From: an uncultured Prevotellaceae bacterium
Lineage (GTDB): Bacteria > Bacteroidota > Bacteroidia > Bacteroidales > Bacteroidaceae
DNA length: 64,000 nucleotides
Reading direction: 5' to 3'
NCBI GenBank assembly: GCA_900315455.1
Contig: OMZE01000002.1
Coordinates: forward strand, 184,283-248,282
Shown here: positions 24,906 to 34,781 of the stretch, one piece after another
Position numbering within the stretch: the stretch's first letter is position 1
Layout of the letters: every line of letters starts with the position of its first letter
The notes under the pieces: generated by a model
Databases searched by the model: none
Seen by the model: only the letters and a program-made list of their open reading frames with translations
What the model was told of the DNA's origin: nothing
Translations under genes and position numbers: made by a program

Positions 24906-26478
24906 GAACGATATGCTGCAAATCATCTTCTCACTCCTACTTACGTTTGTCGTAATGTCTGTTCAGGCACAAGAGGTTTTCTTCCAAACCGACTCGGCGC
25001 TGATTCGGGGGCGCATTACGGATTATTCGAGCACGATGGGATTCCAATCTCTCTCTGTGCAGATGGTTGATTTGTTCATAGACGAGCATAAAGTCGTTTC
25101 AGCCGAAATCCGGGAAGACGGAACCTTTGAGAAACGCCTGCTGCTCCATCATCCTGTCTACAATTGGTTCTTTACATCGGCGGAGAATATTGGGAAAAAA
25201 CAAGTTCCGTTCTATCTCTGTCCTGGTGACACGCTTAATATCACAATTACTTTCAACGGCAAAGACATACCCCAATGCTCATATTCGGGTGGTCATGCTG
25301 ACGAAGTGGCCCGGCTGCTGCAGGAGCGAACGGAATACCTTGATACTTATGGCCAATGTATTTCGTTTGCCGGGGATATCCCTGCGTATAACCATTGGGC
25401 AGATTCTGTCTATACAGCGCGTTTAGGCAAAGTGGAGGCATGTGCAACGGAGCATGGCTTCACACCCTTTGAACGTCACCTGATGCGTTGTGATGAGTCA
25501 GCCAATTTCGGATTGGCCTATCTTGCCTATTTCAGCCAGATTCAAACTAAACTGGAGCAAGAAGACCCTTCTGCAATAATCAAGGAGGGCAACACTGTGA
25601 TGGAGAATTTGAGTCTGACGGATAATTATGAAGTTTTGCGCCGTCTGCCCAATGACGACCCGTTGATGATGACTTCCATGTTCTATCCTTTGTTTTTAAA
25701 CAAATTGACGTTTGCCGCACCGATGCGTTACCCTTTGATGGTCAAACACGCTTGGGTGTCGGATGACAGCAGGGATGAGGTGATAGAGGACCTCAACTTT
25801 TTCAGGAACCAAGGATACCAGTTGTTTGCTGCCGACCACGATGTTATGCACATTCAACTCCTTCAACTCCAACGTATCTACGAGGCCATTGGCGTATGGA
25901 TGGAGACAGGCGAAGCAGAGGAGAACATCAATGCGCTCATGAACTTCATATCGCATCCACAAATCAAGGAAACGGCATTACAGTGTTTCCACGAACAGAT
26001 GAGCATGGGTGTGGCATATCCCCTGCCCGAAGGTCCCGGCGCTGATTTTGTGCGTGAAATCCTTTTGAAGCATCCTGGGCGATACATTGTCTTGGATTTC
26101 TGGGCGATGTGGTGCGCACCTTGTAAGAAGGAGATTATGGACACGAAAGACTTCCGAATGAGGCTGCGTGAACGTTCGGACCTCAGATTCATCTTCCTTG
26201 CCAATGAAAACCATCCTGAGCGCACGGATTATCGAGATTTTGTCCGCACTAATTTGGACGGGGAGAGTTATATCGCCATTGATGACAACCGTTTCCGGCA
26301 GATGCAAGAACTGTTTGGCTTCAATGCCATTCCGTTCAATGTCACTCTGACTCCCGATGGCCGTATCGTAAACAATGGCCTGCTCCTGAGAGGTGTAGAG
26401 GCGGGCTACGATGTTTTCATCCAACAATTAGAAGAAATCAAGCGGATATGCGAAAATCATGAACACGATGAGGAATGA
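24895..26478 (+). CDS. TlpA-like thioredoxin domain protein, secreted
   Basis: From ATG 24895 the product has 527 residues with a signal peptide ending VQA-QE. The N-terminal 120 residues resemble the beta-sandwich seen before TlpA domains in Bacteroidota (IRGRITDYSSTMGF). A helical middle region follows. The C-terminal thioredoxin domain has the active site FWAMWCAPCKKE (C407, C410) and NAIPFNVTLTPDGRI with the cis-Pro. It is expected to reduce disulfides in the periplasm. It is the last gene of the sigma operon. Confidence 0.88.
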   Translation: MTNRNDMLQIIFSLLLTFVVMSVQAQEVFFQTDSALIRGRITDYSSTMGFQSLSVQMVDLFIDEHKVVSAEIREDGTFEKRLLLHHPVYNWFFTSAENIGKKQVPFYLCPGDTLNITITFNGKDIPQCSYSGGHADEVARLLQERTEYLDTYGQCISFAGDIPAYNHWADSVYTARLGKVEACATEHGFTPFERHLMRCDESANFGLAYLAYFSQIQTKLEQEDPSAIIKEGNTVMENLSLTDNYEVLRRLPNDDPLMMTSMFYPLFLNKLTFAAPMRYPLMVKHAWVSDDSRDEVIEDLNFFRNQGYQLFAADHDVMHIQLLQLQRIYEAIGVWMETGEAEENINALMNFISHPQIKETALQCFHEQMSMGVAYPLPEGPGADFVREILLKHPGRYIVLDFWAMWCAPCKKEIMDTKDFRMRLRERSDLRFIFLANENHPERTDYRDFVRTNLDGESYIAIDDNRFRQMQELFGFNAIPFNVTLTPDGRIVNNGLLLRGVEAGYDVFIQQLEEIKRICENHEHDEE

Positions 26479-26574
26479 ACATAAACATCCTTCATCACCA
26501 TCCTCCTGACCTCACATTGAGGGCAGATTCTCACGGTGATGCACCATCTTCAAAAAAAGCAAAAATGTCTTGTC

Positions 26575-27237
26575 TTACAGACCGGCTTCCAATAGTTGTT
26601 CGCAGATGCTCTTCATCCCATTTATTGACGGATGGCCGTTCTGCTTCTCGATGTCGTGCAGTTCAACGAGTTTCACATTATAGTGATTGCAGATTTCACG
26701 CATTGACTCATTGACTGTCTCATTCAACTCCGAGTTGAGAATGAAGCAGAATTCTGCATTGGGATAACGCTGCTTGAGCAAATCAATGAGGCATGCCACT
26801 GCCGGACGGAAATTCTTGCAATCCTCTTTTGTCCAATCCGAGTACTGATACTCGCCCATTGGGGAGTTGGCCCAAGCATCGTTGGTGCCACCGAAAACAA
26901 AAATGAGGTCGGGATTTCCAAGACTGTCGACGCGTGCAATGAAGTTGTTGCGCGAAGAGTCCATTCTACCATATCCTGTGCCACAGATGGTTGTGCCACC
27001 CCACGAATCGTTCTTCTCCAACGTGTAGCCTTTTGCCTGGATATACAGGCTCCACCACGTCTGTCCTATCTCAGTGACATCGTTTCTGTCATTGGGATAG
27101 AAACTTGAATAATTGGCTGGAATGATTCCAATAAAAGTAGAATAAGAATCACCAAGAATAGACACTTTCTTCGACTGAGCCGATACACAGGCAAACGTCG
27201 CCACCATCAGAATGAGTAATACAATTTTTTTCATCAC
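26575..27237 (-). CDS. SGNH/GDSL-type secreted esterase
   Basis: The protein has 220 residues with a signal peptide ending SA-QS. Block I is SILGDSYSTF (Ser nucleophile), block III FVFGGTNDAW (Gly and Asn), and a final block GHPSINGMKSI supplies the His. The family deacylates carbohydrates or lipids; the substrate is unknown. It is convergent with the TlpA-like gene. Confidence 0.88.
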   Translation of the reverse strand: MMKKIVLLILMVATFACVSAQSKKVSILGDSYSTFIGIIPANYSSFYPNDRNDVTEIGQTWWSLYIQAKGYTLEKNDSWGGTTICGTGYGRMDSSRNNFIARVDSLGNPDLIFVFGGTNDAWANSPMGEYQYSDWTKEDCKNFRPAVACLIDLLKQRYPNAEFCFILNSELNETVNESMREICNHYNVKLVELHDIEKQNGHPSINGMKSICEQLLEAGL

Positions 27238-27401
27238 ATTAAAGATATTATTTATTCACGTTTATCATTTTCCTGCTTCACATCCAATCTTTTCACCTTT
27301 CACTTGGCAAAGTAACAATATTTCCATGAAACCGCCAAGGAACAAAGGCCAATTTATAAGGATAATTGCACTTTTGTGTGGGAAAATTGTCAGTTTTTTC
27401 G

Positions 27402-27409
27402 TATATTTG
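27402..27409 (+). promoter_or_regulatory. -7 promoter element of the 27438 lipoprotein gene
   Basis: TATATTTG, 28 nt before the chosen ATG at 27438. The ATG at 27366 would lie upstream of this promoter. Confidence 0.65.
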
Positions 27410-27437
27410 CAGTCTAATAGACATCAAACTAATAATT

Positions 27438-27917
27438 ATGAGAAAATCGTTTGGCTTCATTGTTTGGGTTGTCGTTCTATGTATGACAGCCGTTTCCTGC
27501 AAGGAGAATTACTCGATTGGAGAGAAAGTGGGCACACTCACAGAGTTTGCCCAGTCGGGCTTGTTTTGGGACTCTTGGGATGGCCGTTTGAACCTGACTC
27601 AGACCGGAATGAATACTGCCGGAGAACCATTTGAGTTTTCATTCGACAATGACCGAAATGACCAGGACAGTCTGATCAGCATGTTTCAGCAGGCACAGGT
27701 TGAAGGGTGGAAAATCAAAATCAAGTATCATAGGGTAAAAGGTTGGAACTGGTTTCAGAACCGTGGACGTTTCGACTATTTCGTGGATGGCATGGAGGTG
27801 CTGGATAAGAATTTTGCCAATGTTCTTCGTACAGGCAACAACCCACAAGGCCATGTCATTGACACCATCTATGTGGTGATAGACAAATCTGAAGTAAGAA
27901 AAATACTGGATAAATAG
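27438..27917 (+). CDS. Lipoprotein of unknown function
   Basis: From ATG 27438 the product has 159 residues with a lipoprotein signal (VVLCMTAVSC). The mature part includes IGEKVGTLTEFAQSGLFWDSWDG and WKIKIKYHRVKGWNWFQNRG, a pattern seen in small 6-phosphogluconate-dehydrogenase-annotated but uncharacterised Bacteroidota lipoproteins. No catalytic motif is visible. It is a single-gene unit. Confidence 0.8.
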   Translation: MRKSFGFIVWVVVLCMTAVSCKENYSIGEKVGTLTEFAQSGLFWDSWDGRLNLTQTGMNTAGEPFEFSFDNDRNDQDSLISMFQQAQVEGWKIKIKYHRVKGWNWFQNRGRFDYFVDGMEVLDKNFANVLRTGNNPQGHVIDTIYVVIDKSEVRKILDK

Positions 27918-27987
27918 CCCCTCTCGGAAAACGATGCAAAAGCAAACATCATTATTTAACAGATGGTGAAATATGAAAATCTTTTTG

Positions 27988-27995
27988 TATTTTTG
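27988..27995 (+). promoter_or_regulatory. -7 promoter element of the DUF362 gene
   Basis: TATTTTTG, 72 nt before ATG 28068. Confidence 0.55.
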
Positions 27996-28067
27996 CATGT
28001 ATTATTGACAACCCTCAAGTTGAAATTAACAAATTAGAAAATCCTTTTTGCAAATCTGAATTTACGT

Positions 28068-29057
28068 ATGATGAAGAAGACCCTGATTTCAATGATGCTG
28101 GTATTCGCAGTAATCACCGCATCGGCACAGACATCTACGGTGTATCTCACAAAAGAGATTACCCCTGAGTCGTTAGTGAGAATCTACAAGGCGCTGGGCG
28201 TGGAAGCCAAAGGCCGTGTAGCAGTAAAAATATCGACAGGCGAAGGCAGCAATCCCAACTATCTGAAACCCGAGTTGATCAAGGATTTGGTATTGGAGGT
28301 GGATGGCACCATCGTGGAATGCAACACAGCCTACGGCAACGGACCTGCCGACAAAAAGGACGAGCGCAACACGTCGGCCAACCACTGGAAGGTGATAGAG
28401 CGTCATGGATTTTTGAATTATTTCCCCGTTGACATCATGGACGAGTATGATGAAATACGCATCCCTGTCAAGGACCAGTCGAACATCAAGTACGACATCG
28501 TTGGCGGCCACATGGCCAACTACGACTTCATGATTGCCCTCAACCACTTCAAGGGTCATCCCATGGGCGGCTACGGCGGTGCACTGAAGAACCTTTCTAT
28601 CGGATGCGCCAGCCAGAACGGCAAAGCCTATATCCATTCTGCTGGAAAGATGGAGAAACTTGACATGAGTAAACTTTGGACACCTGAATACATCGGCAAT
28701 CAGGATGGTTTCCTGGAGAGCATGGCAGCAGCGGCTCAGGCCGTGGTGAACTACTTCAATAAGAAACAAGGCATCATCTATATCAGCGTGATGAACAACA
28801 TGTCGATTGACTGCGACTGTGTAGACCATCCCGAACCCGTAAAACTGGAAGACTATGGCATCCTCGCCTCGACAGACCCCGTGGCCCTCGACCAAGCATG
28901 CATCGACATCATCAATCAGCAGAAGGTGACCGCCAAGAATGACCCCACCGACCTGTTGAACCGCATCAACAAACAACACGGCACACACACCATCGACCAT
29001 GCGGAAAAAATTGGCCTCGGTTCGAAGAAATACACCATCGTGAACCTTGACAAATAG
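28068..29057 (+). CDS. Secreted DUF362 domain protein
   Basis: The protein has 329 residues with a signal peptide ending ASA-QT. The DUF362 core shows VAVKISTGEGSNPNYLKPEL, HMANYDFMIALNHFKGHPMGG, GGALKNLSIGCAS, and ASTDPVALDQACIDII. DUF362 is often fused to 4Fe-4S ferredoxin domains in the cytosol; here the ferredoxin part is absent and an export signal is present. The function is unknown. Confidence 0.88.
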   Translation: MMKKTLISMMLVFAVITASAQTSTVYLTKEITPESLVRIYKALGVEAKGRVAVKISTGEGSNPNYLKPELIKDLVLEVDGTIVECNTAYGNGPADKKDERNTSANHWKVIERHGFLNYFPVDIMDEYDEIRIPVKDQSNIKYDIVGGHMANYDFMIALNHFKGHPMGGYGGALKNLSIGCASQNGKAYIHSAGKMEKLDMSKLWTPEYIGNQDGFLESMAAAAQAVVNYFNKKQGIIYISVMNNMSIDCDCVDHPEPVKLEDYGILASTDPVALDQACIDIINQQKVTAKNDPTDLLNRINKQHGTHTIDHAEKIGLGSKKYTIVNLDK

Positions 29058-29173
29058 AAATTTTCAGAAATGCACGACATGCATTGACCATTTTATATTG
29101 GCTGGTCTTACAAGGAGGTTTTACCTTTTGTCACAGACAAGCCAAAAGATACACTGATAAAGAGCGATAAACT

Positions 29174-30088
29174 ATGAAAGAAAGGTTATCCAACTCCCTC
29201 ATCATGCCGGCATGCACTTTTCTGTTTGTGTTGGCAGCCTGTTCTCCAACTCACTCCAATGAGATAGTGGCAGAAGGGGAAGTCCCAGTAAGAGTTTCCG
29301 GCTCGTATAGTTTTACTGAAGGGCCTGCTGTCGATGAAAGAGGCGATGTCTTCTTCACCGACCAGCCCAACAACAAGATTTACCATTGGGACTGCGAATC
29401 AGGGGTGATAACACTGTTCACAGACCAAAGCGGCCGTTCGAACGGCATGTACTTTGATGCTCAAGGCAACTTGATAGCCTGTGCAGACATGGACAACCAA
29501 CTGTGGTCTTTCGATGCGGAAGGTCATAACGAGATACTGATAACCGACTTCCGTGGCAAGTTGCTGAACGGTCCCAACGATGTATGGATATCTAAGGACG
29601 GCAGTTATTATCTTACTGACCCTTATTTCAAAAGAGACTATTGGACACGCGACACAGTTCGCCAGCAACCTGTGGAAGGCTTGTATTATCTGGCTCCTGG
29701 AGAAAAACATCTGCTCATGCTTGACTCCACACTCAACCAGCCCAATGGACTTGTAGGAACGCCCGACGGAAAGCATCTGTATGTGGCGGAGGCAAAGGCA
29801 AACAGAATCCTCAAATACGACATTCAGCCAAACGGGCTTCTCGCCAACCGGCAGGTGTTTGCCAACATGGGGTCAGACGGGATGACCATCGATGACAGAG
29901 GAAACATCTATCTTACCGGCGACGGTGTGACCGTCTTTGACAAGGACGGTAGGAAGATAGCCCATTTCCCCATCCCTGAGGAGTGGACAGCCAATGTTTG
30001 TTTTGGCGGAAAAGAGCGTAATATTCTATTTATTACCGCATCGAAATCCGTTTATACCTTGAAAATGCTTGTTCATGGAGTGAAATGA
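29174..30088 (+). CDS. SMP-30/gluconolactonase family lipoprotein
   Basis: The protein has 304 residues with the lipobox LAAC near residue 23. A six-bladed beta-propeller lactonase is indicated by FTEGPAVDERGDVFFTDQ, LLNGPNDVWISKDGSYYLTD and LNQPNGLVGTPDGKHLYV, which carry the expected Glu, Asn and Asp metal ligands. It probably hydrolyses sugar lactones in the periplasm. Confidence 0.88.
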   Translation: MKERLSNSLIMPACTFLFVLAACSPTHSNEIVAEGEVPVRVSGSYSFTEGPAVDERGDVFFTDQPNNKIYHWDCESGVITLFTDQSGRSNGMYFDAQGNLIACADMDNQLWSFDAEGHNEILITDFRGKLLNGPNDVWISKDGSYYLTDPYFKRDYWTRDTVRQQPVEGLYYLAPGEKHLLMLDSTLNQPNGLVGTPDGKHLYVAEAKANRILKYDIQPNGLLANRQVFANMGSDGMTIDDRGNIYLTGDGVTVFDKDGRKIAHFPIPEEWTANVCFGGKERNILFITASKSVYTLKMLVHGVK

Positions 30089-30116
30089 TGTGAATAATCA
30101 AGAACAAAAATAGACT

Positions 30117-31265
30117 ATGAAGAAAATCTTCTTTTTATTGCTGATATCGCTTACGGCTGTTTTTGCACAGGCACAGACCATTCGTGTAGGCCAGAAGTTC
30201 TGGGACGGTGAAAGCCTTTACACCGTCAAGGAAATAAGGATGGGGAAATACTTCTATATGACCACCAGTCATGGCAATGAACTGACACTGGAGATGGTCA
30301 AGAAGGGAGAGTATAAGATTATTCCCAGCCGTCAGGCCGACGACTGTCCCTTCGGTGCCGAGTTCGGATGGAAGGTACAGCATATCAATCAGGAGGGCGT
30401 GAACTTCCTTGCCATCCGCAAGCCCAACGGTGATGCGATGTGGACGATGGAATTGACTACCGTCAATGAGAAGGCATGTGAGGAACGTCAGCAGATGATG
30501 GGCCAGGAGGAACCCTGGAACGCCGTCAACGGTATTCTGCTCAACCGTGCCTACTTGCAGAGTTGTGTCGCCACCAAGAGCGAGTTGCGCCTGTTACGCA
30601 ACAAGATCCTTGCCTATCATGGCTATCGTTTCCAGTCGAAGGACTTACAGGAATACTTCAGCAACGTGCGTTGGTACAAGCCTGTCAGTGACAATAATAC
30701 CATTAAGTTGAGCATCGTAGAGCAGACCAACATCCAACTCATCAAGAGCGAGGAAGCGACAAGGCCTGACGACCCCGAAGATGATGTTCAGCCTGAAGGC
30801 GTGGTAGTTGCTCCTGAAGAAGACTGGACTGAAGAAGCCGTTGCCAACCAGGTAAAGAAGTATTTCGATGCCGTCAATGCAACCTTTGCGGAAGGGTCTG
30901 ACCTGAATCCTTTCGACTTAGACAAGAATTACTATTCTGCTCACTGGAACGAAGTCTATGATGCCGTCAACGTGAAAGAAGGTCAAGTGGAGACGGTGGA
31001 GCAGCGTTTTTTCATTGACGACAACCACTGGACGGCAGGAATGGATACCCCTCTTGAAGTGAGGGACATCAGGGTGGAACTGTTGACGGGCGACATGGCG
31101 GAAGCCGTATTCACTCTGGTGGCTAAGGAGCATGGTCTCAGCAGGAAGGTCATTCTCTCGCTCGATTATGAGCGGGGCATGTGGCGTATCAGCGACTGGT
31201 TGGAGAAGAGCCACGACCCTTCTGGCAGCCTTTTAGTTAGAATGGAAAATTATATCAACAAATAG
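30117..31265 (+). CDS. YARHG domain protein with C-terminal NTF2-like region
   Basis: The protein has 382 residues with signal peptide MKKIFFLLLISLTAVFAQA. A YARHG domain lies at about 160-205: LRLLRNKILAYHGYRFQSKD and then YFSNVRWYKPV. The C-terminal third (about 250-380) reads VRDIRVELLTGDMAEAVFTL and MWRISDWL, and resembles the middle of the following lipoprotein, which suggests a shared NTF2-like fold. YARHG proteins are extracellular or periplasmic with unknown function. The next gene starts 4 nt after the stop, so the two form an operon. Confidence 0.85.
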   Translation: MKKIFFLLLISLTAVFAQAQTIRVGQKFWDGESLYTVKEIRMGKYFYMTTSHGNELTLEMVKKGEYKIIPSRQADDCPFGAEFGWKVQHINQEGVNFLAIRKPNGDAMWTMELTTVNEKACEERQQMMGQEEPWNAVNGILLNRAYLQSCVATKSELRLLRNKILAYHGYRFQSKDLQEYFSNVRWYKPVSDNNTIKLSIVEQTNIQLIKSEEATRPDDPEDDVQPEGVVVAPEEDWTEEAVANQVKKYFDAVNATFAEGSDLNPFDLDKNYYSAHWNEVYDAVNVKEGQVETVEQRFFIDDNHWTAGMDTPLEVRDIRVELLTGDMAEAVFTLVAKEHGLSRKVILSLDYERGMWRISDWLEKSHDPSGSLLVRMENYINK

Positions 31266-31269
31266 CATT

Positions 31270-32109
31270 ATGAAAAAGATCATGATTATGCTGTTGCTTT
31301 GTGTTATTACATCTGCCTCATGCAACAGCAAGCAGAGACAAACATTGGCAGGGAGTACGGGTGTAGTAGCCGATGACCCAACGGCTGTGAAAGCCAAGGA
31401 AGATATCGCCGGCCGCATCAAGAACCTGTATGCCAAAATAGCCCAGAAAGAAGAGGGCATTGAAAGTTATGCCTGTCATACTTGGTGGAACACTGTTGCA
31501 GCGGTTGATAAGAAAGACGCCGAAGTAGAGGAAATCGGTTTCTTCAACGATGACCTATGGACCCAGATGCAGGATGAAAATCCCGATGATTTTGAAGTCC
31601 GCGACATGAAGTTTCTGCAACTGGATGTTGAAAAAGGCACGGCTTTGGTAGATTTCGTGCTATGGAGTTCCGTTCAGACCATTCACCAGAAATTTGCTTT
31701 CTGCCGTGAGGACGGCGACTGGCGCGTACACAATATCATCAGGTGCGACACCGATTTCGACGGCCATGAGACTGAGACAGACATGATGCAAGCCATGCAA
31801 GACTATCTTGCAGAGTCACAGGAAGGAACATCAGGGTTGACTTACGCCAATATGGAAGGAATATATGACAGCCTTGATGAAAACATGAACAGCGAGAGCC
31901 GTTTCTGTCTGAATGCAGATGGCACTGCCACTTGGGGTATGGTAGGAAGTCTGAACTACACAGAATATACCTACACCATCAAGGGCAATACCATCTGCCT
32001 GAAACCTAAGGATGTGGACTCAGAAGAAGACTGCTATGAGTATGACGAGGACACCCGTAGCCTGAAAAACGAGCAGGGAGCGGTCTATTATCGTCAGATT
32101 GTAGATTGA
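31270..32109 (+). CDS. Lipoprotein with NTF2-like region
   Basis: The protein has 279 residues with a lipoprotein signal ending SASC. Residues about 60-165 (FFNDDLWTQMQDENPDDFEV, DWRVHNIIRCD) parallel the C-terminal region of the preceding YARHG protein. The last 85 residues form a beta-rich segment (MEGIYDSLDENMNSESRFCL) like lipocalin-type lipoproteins. The function is unknown. Confidence 0.78.
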   Translation: MKKIMIMLLLCVITSASCNSKQRQTLAGSTGVVADDPTAVKAKEDIAGRIKNLYAKIAQKEEGIESYACHTWWNTVAAVDKKDAEVEEIGFFNDDLWTQMQDENPDDFEVRDMKFLQLDVEKGTALVDFVLWSSVQTIHQKFAFCREDGDWRVHNIIRCDTDFDGHETETDMMQAMQDYLAESQEGTSGLTYANMEGIYDSLDENMNSESRFCLNADGTATWGMVGSLNYTEYTYTIKGNTICLKPKDVDSEEDCYEYDEDTRSLKNEQGAVYYRQIVD

Positions 32110-32137
32110 GCAGAACAAGGGCAGTCACCTTATTCCG

Positions 32138-33397
32138 TTACCATTTGTCATGTGTCCGTATGTCGTCTGCCCAGCGATGGTCTTTCGGGAAAGCCTGTCC
32201 GCCCCATGCCTTCACCTGAGTCCATGGCTGCGGTTCATCGGTCCAGAACGGATGATTGGCAGGCAGGCCAAGAGGCATGAATGCAAGACTCGTCATGTAG
32301 AGCGAACCATTGTTGGTATACCAGTCGGCTGTCTCTGGCTGTGAGCCACAGAAGCCGATGGTGAGATATCCGGCATCATTGAAGTTGTTTTGGATGTCGA
32401 ACATACGGTGCAGCACCTTGGTCAGCGCCGCTCTTACCTGTCCGTTAGAGAGGTCGGAAGGCAACTTCTGGTACCATGCCATCAGTGCCAGTGGCTGCAT
32501 GGCAGCCATTCGGTATGGCGTGGAGCGGCCGATTACGGGGAAGGTGCCTTCTGGAGAGATAAAGCGCTCAAGGATGATGGCAAACTTTTGTGCGCGCTTC
32601 AGGGCCCGGTCGTGGTATTTCTGATAATCGAGACGGGAGTTCACCTTTGCATCAACCATAGCCTGGAGAGTCTCCAGGTACATCGCATGGAAAACATAAC
32701 TTGAATAGTAGTCGAACGCGAAGACAGGGCCATCGGCATACCAGCCATCTCCCACATACCATTCCTCCACCTTACGGCAGGCAGTGTTGACACGAAACTC
32801 ATCGAACTGGGCTCCTGCCTTGGCCAGCAGGCTCTCGATGGTAGATGAGAAAAGAAACCAATTGGTATAAGGCGGGTCTATCCTGCGCAAAGCCTGGAAT
32901 TCCTTGATATACCGCTGTCGGGTAACCTCATCAAGGGGCAGCCAGAGGGTGTCCCATGCCCTGAGGAAAGACTCAGCAATATAGGCGGCATCGACGAGGT
33001 TCTGCCCCGCCTTGCCCCAGCAGAGATAGTCGGGAGAGTCGGGGTCGACAGCATTTTTATATGCAGCCAATGCCATCTCGCGGAGTTGCTTGCGCTGCTT
33101 TCCCTCTGCCGTATCATCATCGGGCAGCGTGAGCCAAGGTGCTATGCCTGCCATCAGCCGTCCGAATGTTTCCATGTATACCACACTGCGGTCGCGGTTG
33201 TCGAAAGAGGGTGAGAATTCCGTCTTCATGTTCTTCTGCAACTCTCCCTTAGCCATATTCTCGAGTACGGGCAGTGCCATTTTATAGGCCAAGGCGCTCC
33301 AATACTCACGGTCGGAGGTCTGCTGTTTTGCTTTCTTGGCAGCCTGTAGAGGCACAAGCAGCATAAGTGCTGCCATTATGGTTATAAGTCTCTTCAT
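32138..33397 (-). CDS. Secreted DUF2264 protein
   Basis: The protein has 419 residues with signal peptide LLVPLQAA. Landmarks YWSALAYKMALPVLENMAKG, DRSVVYMETFGRLMAGIAPW and NWFLFSSTIESLLAKAG match DUF2264, a putative alpha/alpha-barrel glycan-active family common in Bacteroidota PULs. It is 88 nt downstream of the GH105 gene and last in the minus-strand PUL block. Confidence 0.9.
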   Translation of the reverse strand: MKRLITIMAALMLLVPLQAAKKAKQQTSDREYWSALAYKMALPVLENMAKGELQKNMKTEFSPSFDNRDRSVVYMETFGRLMAGIAPWLTLPDDDTAEGKQRKQLREMALAAYKNAVDPDSPDYLCWGKAGQNLVDAAYIAESFLRAWDTLWLPLDEVTRQRYIKEFQALRRIDPPYTNWFLFSSTIESLLAKAGAQFDEFRVNTACRKVEEWYVGDGWYADGPVFAFDYYSSYVFHAMYLETLQAMVDAKVNSRLDYQKYHDRALKRAQKFAIILERFISPEGTFPVIGRSTPYRMAAMQPLALMAWYQKLPSDLSNGQVRAALTKVLHRMFDIQNNFNDAGYLTIGFCGSQPETADWYTNNGSLYMTSLAFMPLGLPANHPFWTDEPQPWTQVKAWGGQAFPKDHRWADDIRTHDKW

Positions 33398-33485
33398 AGA
33401 ATGATTGATTAATGATGTTTAAGGTTAAGGTTGGATTTACAGAGAGAGCGCTGCTAAACGAAGGCTGAATCCGAGCATTGTGCAG

Positions 33486-34601
33486 TTATTTTTCGATGTA
33501 TCTCACATACTCACACGCTGCAAGCAGGAAAGCGCCTACGCCAAAGTTGGCCTGAGAGTTGGCATCCACCGTCTGTCCGGGTATAGCCCGTTCTCCGATA
33601 GGCTGCACGTAGCCAATCTTTCCGTCGGCCTGCAAAGCCGTTTTCGTCAGGTATTTCCATGCCTTCTTCACGGTAGGTGCGAACTCTTTCTTGGAGAGAT
33701 AACCATTGTTAATGCCCCAGAGCAACCCATAGCAGAAGAAAGCCGTTCCAGAGGTCTCCGGTCCAGGAGCCTGTTTCGGGTCCATCATCGAGCGGGTCCA
33801 GTAACCCTTAGGTTGTTGGGTCTTTGCCACAGCGCGTGCCAAGCGTATGAATTTCTCGCGGAAGAAAGGCTGACGGACATAGTCTTGCGGCATATCCTGC
33901 AATACCTTAGCCAGTCCGGCGAGCACCCAGCCATCGCCACGTGCCCAGAAATCCTTCTTTCCATTGTCGGTCTTGTGGTTCGGATAGATGTATTTGCCGT
34001 CGCGGAAATAGAGTCCGGTCTCGCCATCGAGCATGATGCTGTCGCTGTAGAGGATATTCTCATAGAGTTTATCCAAGTATTTGGTGTCGCCGGTCAACTT
34101 ATACATTTTGGTCATCACAGGCATCACCATATAGAGCGCATCTGCCCACCACCAGTAGTCGTGCGCTTTGGAGTCGGCTTCATAGCCCATCACCTCTTTC
34201 GCACGTGCCACCTTCTTCTCGTCGGGAGCAAGGTTATAGAGGTCGATATAAGTCTGGAAACAAATCTGCCAATCGCCGAAGAGCACATAATCCTGCCCCT
34301 CACCATACCTTTTATACTTCCATTTGGCGGGGTCGGGTTCGGTTGCGCCTTTCCAGTGATTATGCTCAGCCCATCGTATGCTGTAGTCGAGCATTTGCTG
34401 GTTGTGAAGCAATTGGTATACCTCCATATTGCCTGTATGATAAGCAGCATTGTCCCAGAATGCCCGTACTTCCGCAGGATTGTTGTTCTGCCAGTAGTTG
34501 TTCACTCGCATGATGACTTCCCTCACCTGATTGCCCGACCATGAGCGGGCGTGACCTGCCACTGCCGACAGCAATGCTAAGCAAAATATGAATCTCCTCA
34601 T
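33486..34601 (-). CDS. Glycoside hydrolase family 105/88, unsaturated uronyl hydrolase
   Basis: The protein has 371 residues with signal peptide LSAVAGHA. The family signatures are NAAYHTGNMEVYQ, YWWWADALYMVMPVM (Asp154 in the position of the catalytic Asp of YteR) and FWARGDGWVLAGLAKVL. The enzyme removes unsaturated glucuronic/galacturonic residues left by polysaccharide lyases. Its presence with the GH43 proteins suggests the locus acts on rhamnogalacturonan or similar uronic glycans. Confidence 0.92.
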   Translation of the reverse strand: MRRFIFCLALLSAVAGHARSWSGNQVREVIMRVNNYWQNNNPAEVRAFWDNAAYHTGNMEVYQLLHNQQMLDYSIRWAEHNHWKGATEPDPAKWKYKRYGEGQDYVLFGDWQICFQTYIDLYNLAPDEKKVARAKEVMGYEADSKAHDYWWWADALYMVMPVMTKMYKLTGDTKYLDKLYENILYSDSIMLDGETGLYFRDGKYIYPNHKTDNGKKDFWARGDGWVLAGLAKVLQDMPQDYVRQPFFREKFIRLARAVAKTQQPKGYWTRSMMDPKQAPGPETSGTAFFCYGLLWGINNGYLSKKEFAPTVKKAWKYLTKTALQADGKIGYVQPIGERAIPGQTVDANSQANFGVGAFLLAACEYVRYIEK

Positions 34602-34781
34602 TTCAAATAGTCTTTCTTGGTGTAAAAGTGGGGGCAGTCTACTATGCGCAGACTGTCCCCTCCGAAAAAAAGCTAAATTACCTAATATATAACCATGTAT
34701 GAACCAAAGTATTCAATCAAGTATTGCTTTCGTCGTACAGACAATTTACACACTTCATCTTTGCCTATGAAAGATGAGGTC

